64,000 bases of DNA, from NCBI RefSeq assembly GCF_019429565.1, contig NZ_JAHXSA010000001.1:682001-746000 (forward strand). Reading direction: 5' to 3'. Positions within the stretch are counted from its first letter, which is position 1; each line of letters begins with the position of its first letter. The notes beneath the pieces are model-generated. The model was not told the origin of the DNA, searched no databases, and saw only the letters and a list, made by a program, of their open reading frames with translations. Origin of the DNA: Schaalia sp. ORNL0103. GTDB lineage: Bacteria; Actinomycetota; Actinomycetes; Actinomycetales; Actinomycetaceae. The position numbers were made by a program, and so were the translations under genes. Shown here piece by piece: positions 53,600-62,863 of this stretch.

Positions 53600-53666
53600 T
53601 CTTTCTCGGGTAGGTCCTAGGTCCCTAAACGTGTGGGCCGTCCAACACTCCAAGCGGCTTTTCGCA

Positions 53667-53690
53667 ACGCCTATTTATCTAAATTGGCGT
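53667..53690 (+). promoter_or_regulatory. Candidate SufR operator
   Basis: Near-perfect dyad ACGCCTATTT (53667-53676), ATCT, AAATTGGCGT (53681-53690), 9 of 10 positions matching. It is an AT-rich island in GC-rich DNA, directly before TACACT (53690-53695), a possible -10. Its place 60 bp before sufR suggests autoregulation. Confidence 0.5.
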
Positions 53691-53752
53691 ACACTCGTTC
53701 CCAGAGAAAAGCACACAGAGGCGCAGCAACGGAGCGTCGGAGCGGAGGACAC

Positions 53753-54448
53753 GTGGCAGAAGAATCAGACGCCACTACTCGACAGCAGGTGCTCGATCTC
53801 ATCGTCGAAAAGGGGCCGGTCACGGCCTCGTCGATCGCGAAGGTCCTGGGACTGACGACGGCCGCCGTGCGGCGTCACATCACGCTCCTCTTGGACTCCA
53901 AGGAGATCGCCGAGCACGAGCCCAGTGCTCCGTCGAAGCGCGGCCGTGGCAGGCCCGCACGTCACTATGTCGCCACCGAGCGGGCACACGTCCACCTTGC
54001 CGATGGATATTCCGACCTTGCTTCCAAGGCACTCGGATACCTTGGTCAGCTCGGTGGGGATGAAGCCGTTGAGTCTTTTGCTGCAGCGCGTTCTCGCGAG
54101 ATCGAGCGGCGCTACGCCCCGATCGTACGCGACGCGGGTTCAGACCCACGGGTGCGCGCTCAGGCGCTCGCCGATGCACTCACTCAGGACGGCTACGCGG
54201 CCACTGTGCGCGACATCGGCGGTGGAACGCTCGCGGTGCAGCTGTGCCAGGGCCACTGCCCGATTCAAAATGTCGCGGGAGATTTCCCGCAGCTGTGCGA
54301 CGCCGAGACGCTTGCCTTTGGCAAGCTGCTTGACGTCCACGTGCAACGACTTTCCACGCTTGCTGGCGGGGGACACGTGTGCACAACCCACATTCCCGTG
54401 GGTATGCCCGTCATCCGCCCCGGAGCGCGGAATGTGCGACGCAAGTAG
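53753..54448 (+). CDS. sufR: Iron-sulfur sensing repressor of the suf operon
   Basis: 231 residues from GTG 53753, with GCGGAGGA upstream. The N-terminal winged helix (about 8-65; QQVLDLIVEKGPVTASSIAK, then TTAAVRRHITLLLD) binds DNA. The C-terminal half has clustered cysteines in QLCQGHCPIQ, FPQLCDAE and GGHVCTTHIP, matching SufR proteins where they bind a 4Fe-4S or 2Fe-2S cluster. It is the first gene of the suf unit, 32 bp before sufB. Confidence 0.92.
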   Translation: MAEESDATTRQQVLDLIVEKGPVTASSIAKVLGLTTAAVRRHITLLLDSKEIAEHEPSAPSKRGRGRPARHYVATERAHVHLADGYSDLASKALGYLGQLGGDEAVESFAAARSREIERRYAPIVRDAGSDPRVRAQALADALTQDGYAATVRDIGGGTLAVQLCQGHCPIQNVAGDFPQLCDAETLAFGKLLDVHVQRLSTLAGGGHVCTTHIPVGMPVIRPGARNVRRK

Positions 54449-54480
54449 CACTTGGTTAAGAACGAGAGGTTGACACAACT

Positions 54481-55926
54481 ATGACGCAGGCACCCGCCTT
54501 GGGCGCTGATGACCGTCGAATGACCGATGATGAGATCATCGAGTCGATTGGCGGTTACGAATACGGTTGGCACGACTCCGACGACTACTCGAAGGACGTC
54601 CCCACCGGAATTAACGAAGAAATCGTTCGCTTCATCTCCGAGGTGAAGGACGAGCCGCAGTGGATGCGGGAGCGCCGCCTGAAGGCGCTGGAACTGTTCG
54701 AACGTAAGCCGATGCCGGCGTGGGGTCCCGACCTGTCCCACGTGGATTTCGATTCGTTCAAGTACTACGTGCGTCCGACGGATCGCCAGGTCAACGACTG
54801 GGAAGACCTCCCTGAGGAAATCCGCGACACCTATGACCGCCTCGGCATTCCCGAGGCTGAAAAGTCGCGCCTGGTCTCCGGCGTCGCCGCTCAGTATGAG
54901 TCCGAGGTCGTCTACCAGCAGATCCAGGAAGACCTGGAACGTCAGGGCGTCATCTTCACCGACACTGACACCGGCCTGCGTGAATACCCGGAGATTTTCG
55001 AGGAGTACTTCGGTAAGTGCGTGCCCGCGGGCGACAACAAGTTCTCCGCACTGAACACCGCTGCCTGGTCCGGTGGATCCTTCGTCTACGTCCCCAAGGG
55101 CGTTCATGTGACGATCCCGCTGCAGGCGTACTTCCGCATCAACACGTCGGCAATGGGCCAGTTTGAGCGCACGCTGATCATCGCCGACGAGGGCTCTTAC
55201 GTCCACTATGTTGAGGGCTGCACCGCCCCCATCTACGACGAGAACTCTCTCCACTCCGGCGTCATCGAGATCTTCGTGAAGAAGGACGCTCGCGTCCGCT
55301 ACACGACTATCCAGAACTGGTCGACGAACGTTCTCAACCTGGTGACCCAGCGTGCAATGGTTGAGGAAGGCGGCACCATGGAATGGGTCGACGGCAACAT
55401 GGGTGCCGCGATCACCATGAAGTACCCGGCCTGCTTCCTCATGGGTGAGCACGCCCGTGGCGAGACGCTGTCCATCGGTTTCGCAGGCCCCGGCCAGCAG
55501 CAGGACACCGGCGCCAAGATGGTGCACATGGCCCCCCACACGTCCTCGTCGATCGTGTCGAAGTCCGTCTCCCGAGGCGGTGGCCGTACCTCTTACCGTG
55601 GCCTCGTCCAGGTCAACGCCCGTGCGCGTCACTCCAAGTCGAACGTGCTCTGCGACGCCCTGCTCGTCGACAAGATCTCGCGGACCGACACCTACCCCTA
55701 CGTTGACGTGCGCACCGACGACGTCGAAATGGGCCACGAGGCAACCGTCACGAAGGTGAGCGCCGACCAGCTCTTCTACCTGATGAGCCGCGGTCTCGAC
55801 GAAAACGAGGCCATGGCGATGATCGTCCGCGGCTTCGTCGAGCCGATCGCCAAGGAGCTGCCGATGGAGTACGCCCTCGAGCTCAACCGCCTCATTGAAC
55901 TGCAGATGGAAGGATCCGTCGGCTGA
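54481..55926 (+). CDS. sufB: SUF scaffold protein SufB
   Basis: 481 residues from ATG 54481. Core of the SufBC2D scaffold on which clusters are built. Typical segments: INEEIVRFISEVKDEPQWM, SGGSFVYVPKGVHV, EGCTAPIYDENSLHSGVIEI, and MGHEATVTKVSADQLFYLMS with RGF near the end. It overlaps sufD by one base. Confidence 0.97.
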   Translation: MTQAPALGADDRRMTDDEIIESIGGYEYGWHDSDDYSKDVPTGINEEIVRFISEVKDEPQWMRERRLKALELFERKPMPAWGPDLSHVDFDSFKYYVRPTDRQVNDWEDLPEEIRDTYDRLGIPEAEKSRLVSGVAAQYESEVVYQQIQEDLERQGVIFTDTDTGLREYPEIFEEYFGKCVPAGDNKFSALNTAAWSGGSFVYVPKGVHVTIPLQAYFRINTSAMGQFERTLIIADEGSYVHYVEGCTAPIYDENSLHSGVIEIFVKKDARVRYTTIQNWSTNVLNLVTQRAMVEEGGTMEWVDGNMGAAITMKYPACFLMGEHARGETLSIGFAGPGQQQDTGAKMVHMAPHTSSSIVSKSVSRGGGRTSYRGLVQVNARARHSKSNVLCDALLVDKISRTDTYPYVDVRTDDVEMGHEATVTKVSADQLFYLMSRGLDENEAMAMIVRGFVEPIAKELPMEYALELNRLIELQMEGSVG

Positions 55927-57116
55927 TGACGACCCCCAACACTATCGTTGACACCATGAACAAGGCCCACTCGCACGGCGCTGACGCTGAGAAGGCTCAC
56001 CCGTCGCGCGCGGACCGTCCGACCTCGTTCAACCTGGACGACATTGCCGTTCCGCACGGACGCGAGGAGGACTGGCGATTCACCCCGATGCGTCGCATCG
56101 AGCGCCTCTTCGAACCCGCCAACTACGACGCGGGCGATGCGCCCGTGACGGTCGACGCTCCCGCTCCCGTCGTCGTCGAAACCGTGACCCGCGACGACAA
56201 GCGCCTCGGAACCGTTCTTGCTCCCGGCGATCGCACGGCCGTCGTCGCATGGAACGGCTTTGAGCAGGCAACCGTCGTCGAGATCCCGGCAGAGGCCGAG
56301 CTCGACGCTCCCGTTCGCATCAACGTGGCGGACATCGAGGGCACGCGCGCGCAGCACATCGTGATTCGCGCTGAGAAGTTCTCGAAGGCCACCGTCATCC
56401 TGTCGCACACCGGTTCCGCGCAGGCTGCGCTCAACCAGACCGTCGAGGTTGAGACTGGCGACAGCGCGAACCTGACCGTCGTGTCGCTGCAGGAATGGGA
56501 CGATACCGCCGTGCACGCCTCGAACCAGCGCCTGGCGCTCGGCCGCGACTCCAAGCTCACGCACATCGTCGTTAGCTTCGGCGGCGACCTCGTGCGCGTG
56601 TGCGCCGACACCGACTTCCGCGGCCCCGGCGCCGAGCTCAACATGCTCGGCATCTACTTCGTGGATGGTGGCCAGCACCTCGAGCACCGCGTGTTCGTTG
56701 ACCACTCCCAGCCGAAGTGCTTCTCGCGAGTCACCTACAAGGGCGCCCTGCAGGGCAAGGACGCGCACTCGGTGTGGATCGGCGACTGCCTCATTCGCGA
56801 GGCCGCCGACGGTACGGACACCTACGAACTGAACCGCAACCTGGTGCTTACCGAGGGTGCTAAGGCCGACTCCGTCCCCAACCTCGAGATCGAGAACGGC
56901 GAGATCGAGGGCGCTGGACACGCGTCCGCGACTGGTCGTTTCGACGACGAGCAGCTGTTCTACCTGATGAGCCGTGGTGTTCCTGAGCACGAGGCACGCC
57001 GCCTGGTCGTGCGCGGCTTCTTCGCCGAACTGATCAACCAGATTGGCGTCCCCGAGGTGGTCGACCACCTCATGGCAACCGTCGAGGCCGAGCTGGCCAA
57101 GTCCCGTAACAACTGA
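55926..57116 (+). CDS. sufD: SUF complex protein SufD
   Basis: 396 residues from ATG 55926 (TGATG overlap); ATG 55956 is also possible. Paralogue of SufB in the SufBC2D complex. Visible are PHGREEDWRFTPMRRIERLF, the right-handed beta-helix core, and QLFYLMSRGVPEHEARRLVV at the C-terminus. SufC follows after 16 bp. Confidence 0.96.
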   Translation: MTTPNTIVDTMNKAHSHGADAEKAHPSRADRPTSFNLDDIAVPHGREEDWRFTPMRRIERLFEPANYDAGDAPVTVDAPAPVVVETVTRDDKRLGTVLAPGDRTAVVAWNGFEQATVVEIPAEAELDAPVRINVADIEGTRAQHIVIRAEKFSKATVILSHTGSAQAALNQTVEVETGDSANLTVVSLQEWDDTAVHASNQRLALGRDSKLTHIVVSFGGDLVRVCADTDFRGPGAELNMLGIYFVDGGQHLEHRVFVDHSQPKCFSRVTYKGALQGKDAHSVWIGDCLIREAADGTDTYELNRNLVLTEGAKADSVPNLEIENGEIEGAGHASATGRFDDEQLFYLMSRGVPEHEARRLVVRGFFAELINQIGVPEVVDHLMATVEAELAKSRNN

Positions 57117-57132
57117 GCTGTAAGGAATACAT

Positions 57133-57885
57133 ATGTCGACTCTGCGTATTAAGGATCTGCACGTCTCCGTCGAGACCACCGAGGGCCCCAAGGAAATCCT
57201 CAAGGGCGTCAACCTCACCATCAACTCCGGTGAAATCCACGCCATCATGGGCCCCAACGGCTCCGGCAAGTCCACCATGGCCTACGCTCTGGCCGGTCAC
57301 CCCGACTACGAGATCACCTCGGGTGAGGCGTGGCTCGACGACCAGCTCATCACCGAGATGAGCGTCGATGAGCGCGCCAAGGCAGGCCTGTTCCTGGCCA
57401 TGCAGTACCCTGTCGAGGTTGCTGGCGTATCCGTCTCCAACTTCCTGCGCACCGCCAAGACCGCGATCGACGGCCAGGCACCGGCCCTGCGCTCGTGGGT
57501 CAAGGACATGAAGAGCTCCATGGAGAACCTGCGCATGGACTCTGACTTCGCCGAGCGTGACGTCAACGTCGGCTTCTCCGGCGGTGAGAAGAAGCGCCTG
57601 GAGATCCTGCAGATGGAGCTGCTCAAGCCCTCCTTCGCCGTCCTCGACGAGACCGACTCCGGCCTCGACGTCGACGCTCTGCGCATCGTGTCCGAGGGCG
57701 TCAACCGCGTCCACGGTGAGACCGGCTGCGGCGTCATGCTGATCACGCACTACACCCGTATCCTGCGCTACATCAAGCCCAGCCACGTTCACGTTTTCGT
57801 CGACGGCCGCGTTGCCGCTCAGGGCGGCCCCGCGCTGGCCGACGAGCTCGAAGAGAACGGCTACGACAAGTACCTGGGTCTCTGA
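57133..57885 (+). CDS. sufC: SUF ATPase SufC
   Basis: 250-residue ABC-type ATPase of the SufBC2D complex. Walker A GPNGSGKST at about residue 40, Q-loop at AMQYPVEVAGV, signature FSGGEKKRLEILQ, Walker B FAVLDETDSGLD and the H-loop in LITHYTRIL. It has no membrane partner, as expected for SufC. Confidence 0.97.
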   Translation: MSTLRIKDLHVSVETTEGPKEILKGVNLTINSGEIHAIMGPNGSGKSTMAYALAGHPDYEITSGEAWLDDQLITEMSVDERAKAGLFLAMQYPVEVAGVSVSNFLRTAKTAIDGQAPALRSWVKDMKSSMENLRMDSDFAERDVNVGFSGGEKKRLEILQMELLKPSFAVLDETDSGLDVDALRIVSEGVNRVHGETGCGVMLITHYTRILRYIKPSHVHVFVDGRVAAQGGPALADELEENGYDKYLGL

Positions 57886-57890
57886 TTACC

Positions 57891-59168
57891 GTGTCTACGG
57901 ACTTCACTGCCGACGAGCTCGACGCGATTCGATCGGACTTTCCGATTCTGAGTCGCGTCGGGCGCGGCGGCGCGCCCATTGCGTACCTCGACGCATCTGC
58001 GACCTCGCAGAAGCCTGCGTGCGTCATCGACGCCGAGGCCGACTTCTACCGCCGTAGCAACGGCGCGGTCCACCGGGGCACGCACCTTCTTGGCGACGAA
58101 GCGACCGACGCCTTTGAGAGCGCTCGGGGGGCCCTGGCCTCGTTCGTCGGCGTTTCACCCGACGAGATCGTGTGGACGAAGAACGCGACCGAGGCGATCA
58201 ACCTCGTCGCCCTCTCCATGGGTAACGCGTCGCAGGGGATGGGCGGCGCCGAGTCGGCCGCCCTGCGCGTGGGACCGGGGGACCGGATCGTGTGCACCCG
58301 CGCTGAGCACCACGCGAACATCGTTCCGTGGCAGCAGCTATGCGAGCGCACGGGTGCCGAGCTCGCGTGGCTCGATCTGACGCCCGACGGCCGGATCGAT
58401 CTGGAGACTCTCTCCGTCATCACGCCGAACACTCGTCTGGTTGCGTTTACCCACGTGTCGAACGTGACCGGTGCCGTCTCACCCGTCGAGGCTGTGTCTG
58501 CGGCTGCACGCGCCGTCGGAGCGCTGATTCTCCTCGACACCTGCCAGTCCAGCGCACATATGCCTCTCGATCTGTCAGCGCTCGACGTTGACTTTGCGGT
58601 ATTTTCGTCCCACAAGATGCTCGGACCCACGGGTGCCGGTGCCCTGTGGGGACGGCGTTCGCTTTTGGCGGCGATGCCGCCTGTCCTGACGGGCGGATCG
58701 ATGATCGAATGGGTGACCATGGAGGAATCGACCTTCATGGCTCCTCCCGAGCGCTTCGAAGCCGGATCGCAGCCTGTCGCGCAGATCGCCGCCTGGTCGG
58801 AGGCACTGCGCTACCTGTCGACACTCGGCATGGATCGCGTTGAGGCTCACGAGCACGCGCTCACTTCCGTGATGCTCGACGGTATCTCGTCGATTGACGG
58901 AATTAAGGTTCTCGGTCCGGACTCGGACGTCGATCGTATCGGCGTCGTCACTTTCGCCGTCGACGGTGTACACCCGCACGACGTCGGCCAGTTCATGGAC
59001 TCCGTGGACGTGGCCGTGCGCGTCGGACACCACTGCGCAATTCCGCTCCATACGTTCTTCCAAGTGCGCTCCTCCGCCCGTGCGTCGGTCGCTCCGACCA
59101 CCACCGGCGAGGAAATCGAGCGTCTCGTCGATGGCCTATCGAAGGTGCGCGGCTTCTTCGGCCGATAG
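57891..59168 (+). CDS. sufS: SUF cysteine desulfurase SufS
   Basis: 425 residues from GTG 57891, 5 bp after sufC. PLP enzyme releasing sulfur from cysteine. The PLP lysine is in FAVFSSHKMLGPTGAGALWG and the catalytic cysteine in RVGHHCAIPLH (most relatives have GHHCAQP). Other conserved parts are AVHRGTHLLGDEAT and EHHANIVPW. Sulfur is passed to SufU next door. Confidence 0.96.
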   Translation: MSTDFTADELDAIRSDFPILSRVGRGGAPIAYLDASATSQKPACVIDAEADFYRRSNGAVHRGTHLLGDEATDAFESARGALASFVGVSPDEIVWTKNATEAINLVALSMGNASQGMGGAESAALRVGPGDRIVCTRAEHHANIVPWQQLCERTGAELAWLDLTPDGRIDLETLSVITPNTRLVAFTHVSNVTGAVSPVEAVSAAARAVGALILLDTCQSSAHMPLDLSALDVDFAVFSSHKMLGPTGAGALWGRRSLLAAMPPVLTGGSMIEWVTMEESTFMAPPERFEAGSQPVAQIAAWSEALRYLSTLGMDRVEAHEHALTSVMLDGISSIDGIKVLGPDSDVDRIGVVTFAVDGVHPHDVGQFMDSVDVAVRVGHHCAIPLHTFFQVRSSARASVAPTTTGEEIERLVDGLSKVRGFFGR

Positions 59169-59206
59169 AATCGACAACAGTACCGGAATCATTTGGAAAG
59201 GTAGCC

Positions 59207-59683
59207 ATGGGAAGTCTTGAGCAGTTGTACCAGCAGGTGATCCTCGATCACGCCCGCGAGAAGCATGGCGCAGGAGATCCGAGCGGTATGGATGCTTCGT
59301 CGCACCAGGTGAACCCCACGTGCGGTGACGAGGTGACGCTCGGCGTCACGTTGGACGGCGAGCGCCTTGCCTCCCTGCAGTGGGACGGCGACGGATGCTC
59401 GATCTCGCGCGCCTCACTGTCCATGATGACCGACCTGACGGAAGGCAAGTCCGCCGAGGAAATCGGCCGGCTGTACCGGGACATGGAGGTCATGATGCAT
59501 TCGCGTAACCTCGGCGTCGACGATGAGATTCTCGACGACCTGGGTGACGCGGCCGCTCTCGAATCCACGTCGCAGTTCGCGAACCGCGTGAAGTGTGCCC
59601 TCCTGGGCTGGTACGCGCTGCGCGACGCGATGGCCAAGTCCGGCATCGATATTTCCACCGCGGGCGAGCCCGCTGAGCAGTAA
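59207..59683 (+). CDS. sufU: Zinc-dependent sulfurtransferase SufU
   Basis: 158 residues from ATG 59207, with GGAAAGG upstream. IscU-like fold accepting sulfur from SufS. The three cysteines are in NPTCGDEV, GDGCSISRAS and NRVKCALLGW, with the Asp after the first. The SufU-specific insertion of about 18-20 residues before the last cysteine (around DLGDAAALESTSQF) is present. Confidence 0.96.
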   Translation: MGSLEQLYQQVILDHAREKHGAGDPSGMDASSHQVNPTCGDEVTLGVTLDGERLASLQWDGDGCSISRASLSMMTDLTEGKSAEEIGRLYRDMEVMMHSRNLGVDDEILDDLGDAAALESTSQFANRVKCALLGWYALRDAMAKSGIDISTAGEPAEQ

Positions 59684-59693
59684 AGGAACACCC

Positions 59694-60125
59694 ATGAGCA
59701 ACCCGATGGCTCAGTCTGAGCCCGTTGAGCAGCGCTTCGGAGCGCCCGCGCAGGAAGCGCCGGCGGCCGAGGTGGCCACCCGTCAGATCGACGGCACCGA
59801 TGTCATTGAGCAGGGCACGCTTGCGGCCGAGAACGTGCTGGAGGCCCTCAAGGACGTCATCGACCCCGAGCTCGGCATCAACATCGTCGACCTCGGCCTG
59901 GTCTACGGCGTCGTCATCGGTTCTGAGAACCAGGTGCGCCTCGACATGACCCTGACGTCGGCCGCCTGCCCGCTGACCGATGTCATCGAACGGCAGGCGC
60001 AGACGATTCTGTCTGGCGTCACCGACGAGGTCCAGATCAACTGGGTCTGGATGCCGCCGTGGGGCCCCGATCGCATCACGCCCGATGGCCGCGAACAGCT
60101 GCGTGCCATTGGCTTTAACGTCTGA
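59694..60125 (+). CDS. sufT: DUF59/MIP18-family Fe-S maturation factor SufT
   Basis: 143 residues from ATG 59694, preceded by AAAGGAA. After a variable Ala/Glu-rich N-terminus (1-40) comes the DUF59 core: VLEALKDVIDPELGINIVDL, GLVYGVVI, and the conserved cysteine in TLTSAACPLTDVIERQA. WMPPWGPDRI is typical of the SufT tail. Involved in delivery or maturation of clusters. It ends the suf operon. Confidence 0.92.
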   Translation: MSNPMAQSEPVEQRFGAPAQEAPAAEVATRQIDGTDVIEQGTLAAENVLEALKDVIDPELGINIVDLGLVYGVVIGSENQVRLDMTLTSAACPLTDVIERQAQTILSGVTDEVQINWVWMPPWGPDRITPDGREQLRAIGFNV

Positions 60126-60140
60126 TCGACGCACGACGTG

Positions 60141-60172
60141 AATCCCCCGGAAGCGTGAGCTTCCGGGGGATT
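60141..60172 (+). terminator. Terminator after the suf operon
   Basis: A perfect 14-bp stem (AATCCCCCGGAAGC at 60141-60154 with GCTTCCGGGGGATT at 60159-60172), loop GTGA, with flanking CGAC/GTCG extension, then TTTC. It may also stop the converging acyl-CoA ligase transcript. Confidence 0.85.
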
Positions 60173-60216
60173 GTCGTTTCCGGTGGAGTGGATAAGCTCC
60201 CTCGGTAGGATGCGAA

Positions 60217-61902
60217 CTAGCGGCCCAGTGCCTCGCGTACAACTTGTGCAACCTTGCGACGCAAGATCTTCCCCATCTGGTTGCGCGGAAGCTCGGCGAT
60301 GATGACGAGCTGGCGGGGGAGAGCGTAGTGTGCAATCGTCTTCTCTGCCCAGGCGCGCACCTCCTCGAGAGTCAGCGGAGCGCTGCCGTCCTCCATGATG
60401 ATGGCCGCGGCGACTTCCTCTGTCGCATCCGAAACGGGAACCCCCACGACGGCAACATCGTTGACCGACGGATGACTGCGAATCGCAGCTTCCACTTGGG
60501 ACGGGTAGACGTTGAAACCGCCGGATAGAATGAGTTCCTTTTTGCGGTCCGCCATCGAAATGAACCCGTCGCTGTTCACGCCGATGTCACCGGTCTTGAA
60601 CCAGCCCTCAGACGTAAAGACGCGTGCGGTCTCTTCGGGGGCATCCAGATAGCCTTCAAAGACCTGAGGTCCACGAACGATAATTTCCCCGGGCTGTCCA
60701 TCCTCAACGTCGAGCGTATCGTCATCGAGCGAGACGAGGCGTAGCTGCGTGGAAGGGAAGGGAACCCCAAGCACCCCGTGGCGGCGCTTGTCCGACAGAG
60801 GCGCACCGGTCAACACCGGAGCGGTTTCGGACAAGCCATAACCCTCGACGATCATGCCACCGGTGGCTTCCTCCCACTCACCAGCGAGCGTCGTCGACAG
60901 CGGCATCGCGCCGGCGACCGAATAACGGATAGACGTCACGTCCGTGTTCGTCTTCCGGGCCTGCTTCAGGATCCTCTCGAACATGGGAGGAACGCCGACG
61001 AAGAACGTCACCGGGCGGCGCTTGTGCGCGTCCAGAGCCATCTGCGCGTCGAACTTCGGGAGCACGACCTGGGTGGCCGCCTTGCGCACGGACGCACACA
61101 GGAAGAACGTCAGACCGAAGGCATGGAAGTAGGGCAGGAGCGAGAAGAAAGTTTCCGCACCCTCGTGCAGCTTCCACACCCAGAACATGCACTGATTGAC
61201 GTTGACCCCGATGTTGCGGTGGGTGAGGGGAGCGGACTTGGGAACGCCGTTCGTTCCGGAAGTATGCAGGATAACCGCGCGATCATTCGGGGAGGGCAGC
61301 GGAAACGATGGCTCAATGGGCGCCGACGAGGCCGTGGCGCGGTCCCACGACCGCGTGCCCGAAGGGACGGAGCCGCGCAGCTGCGCGCGTGTCTCGCGTG
61401 CGCGAGCGACCGGAAGCCGCAGGAGCAGACGCTGCGAGGCAGGCATTCCCTGGGAAATATCCACCGTGAACACGGTGTCGAGAACGCTGAGCGGATAGGC
61501 ATCGACGCACTTTTCCCACACGATCGCCACCTTGCCGCCGTGGCGGCGCAGCTGGCCAGCGATCTCCGAAGCCGGAGCGAGAGGATTATGCTGCGCGGCG
61601 ATCGCCCCAATACGCATACACGCGTAGAAAGCAACAAAAGCCTGCGGGCAGTTCGGCAGCGCGATGGCCACCGTATCGCCCGGCCCGACCCCGGCCTCGC
61701 GCAGAACCCGCGCGGCCTTCAGAACCTGATCGCGCACCTGCGTGTACGTGGTCGTTGCCCCGAAGTAGTCGAGCGCGATGCGGTCGGGATACAAGCGTGC
61801 TGCATCGTCTAATAGGCTGTACAGCGATTCATCAGGCACGGGCACCTCGTAGGGGACCGCGTCGTACATGTCGTGAGCCTGCTCGACGATGCTGCGTGTC
61901 AT
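60217..61902 (-). CDS. Long-chain acyl-CoA synthetase-like AMP ligase
   Basis: 561 residues from ATG 61902, with GAGGAAG upstream. ANL-superfamily enzyme: ILHTSGTNGVPKSAPLTH (nucleotide loop; most have TSGTTG), EGYGLSETAPVLTG, GWFKTGDIGVN, DRKKELILSGGFNVYPSQVE and the catalytic lysine in RNQMGKILRRK. The order and length match FadD-type fatty acid:CoA ligases, probably membrane-associated. Unlike the shorter ligase at 17.8 kb, it stands alone. Confidence 0.9.
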   Translation of the reverse strand: MTRSIVEQAHDMYDAVPYEVPVPDESLYSLLDDAARLYPDRIALDYFGATTTYTQVRDQVLKAARVLREAGVGPGDTVAIALPNCPQAFVAFYACMRIGAIAAQHNPLAPASEIAGQLRRHGGKVAIVWEKCVDAYPLSVLDTVFTVDISQGMPASQRLLLRLPVARARETRAQLRGSVPSGTRSWDRATASSAPIEPSFPLPSPNDRAVILHTSGTNGVPKSAPLTHRNIGVNVNQCMFWVWKLHEGAETFFSLLPYFHAFGLTFFLCASVRKAATQVVLPKFDAQMALDAHKRRPVTFFVGVPPMFERILKQARKTNTDVTSIRYSVAGAMPLSTTLAGEWEEATGGMIVEGYGLSETAPVLTGAPLSDKRRHGVLGVPFPSTQLRLVSLDDDTLDVEDGQPGEIIVRGPQVFEGYLDAPEETARVFTSEGWFKTGDIGVNSDGFISMADRKKELILSGGFNVYPSQVEAAIRSHPSVNDVAVVGVPVSDATEEVAAAIIMEDGSAPLTLEEVRAWAEKTIAHYALPRQLVIIAELPRNQMGKILRRKVAQVVREALGR

Positions 61903-61951
61903 GACTTCCTCCTGCAAATCGGCGCACTCAATTGTACCGATGCAGGTGCGC

Positions 61952-62848
61952 TCACACCCGCGGAGCACTCCACGTGTCACACGTCGAGATATCGCCGGAA
62001 TCAAGTCCGCGCTGCAGCCACGTCGCGCGCTGCTGGGCACTGCCATGCGTCCATGTCTCCGGGTTCGAAGACCCTTGGTACTTATCCTGCAGACGATCAT
62101 CACCGATTGCCTGAGCGGTCTGGAGCGCACCCAGGACCTGATCGGCCGTCGGGGTCTTCAGGAACGGAGTACCGGTTGAGGGATCCGGGGTGTTGGATGC
62201 CCAGTGCATCCACACGCCGGCGTAGCAGTCCGCCTGAAGCTCGCTGCGCACGCCCGCCCCCTGTTCCCCGGACTCACGCGTGTCGTGCGCGCGGAAGACA
62301 CCCTGAATGTTCTGGATGTGGTGGCCCCACTCGTGGGCCACGACGTATTCCTGGGCGAGCACGGAATCGGATGCACCGTACTTGGAGACCATATCGTCGA
62401 AGAACCCGAGGTCGAGGTACACCGTCGAATCTCCGGGGCAGTAGAACGGGCCCACGGCGCTCGTCGCGTTACCGCACGCGGTGGAGACGGAGTTCGTGAA
62501 GATCTGGAAATCGGGCAGCTGGTACGCGATGCCAGTGTCCTGGGCGGACAGCTGGGTCTTCCACACCGCGTCGAGGGACTGAGCGGTGGCGACCATGCGG
62601 CACTCGACGCGAGTGTTGGCGTCCTGTCCCGTCTGGCAGGTGGACGTATCGACTGCTGACGACGAGGTCGACGACGTGTCGGAAGGCGAGGACAGCAGGC
62701 TCGTCAGATCGATGCCGGTGAAGTAGGAGAACCCGAGGATCAAGAGAACACCGAGCAGTGAGCCACCGCCTGCACCTGCGATCTTCCGGCCCGCGCCGGA
62801 CGTACCGACGCGCGAGGGATCCAAACGGATGTTGTCATTGAAACTCAT
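61952..62848 (-). CDS. YpfJ-family neutral zinc metallopeptidase
   Basis: 298 residues from ATG 62848. One transmembrane helix near residues 28-48 (GGSLLGVLLILGFSYFTGI), then a Ser/Thr-rich linker and an outer catalytic domain. The zinc site is VVAHEWGHHIQ (HExxH), with the third ligand expected in SELQADCYAGVW. Cysteines in the outer domain (for example YCPGD and CGNATS) could form disulfides. Substrate unknown. It starts 15 bp after tgt and is probably co-transcribed. Confidence 0.9.
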   Translation of the reverse strand: MSFNDNIRLDPSRVGTSGAGRKIAGAGGGSLLGVLLILGFSYFTGIDLTSLLSSPSDTSSTSSSAVDTSTCQTGQDANTRVECRMVATAQSLDAVWKTQLSAQDTGIAYQLPDFQIFTNSVSTACGNATSAVGPFYCPGDSTVYLDLGFFDDMVSKYGASDSVLAQEYVVAHEWGHHIQNIQGVFRAHDTRESGEQGAGVRSELQADCYAGVWMHWASNTPDPSTGTPFLKTPTADQVLGALQTAQAIGDDRLQDKYQGSSNPETWTHGSAQQRATWLQRGLDSGDISTCDTWSAPRV

Positions 62849-62863
62849 GGTTGCTCCACACTT

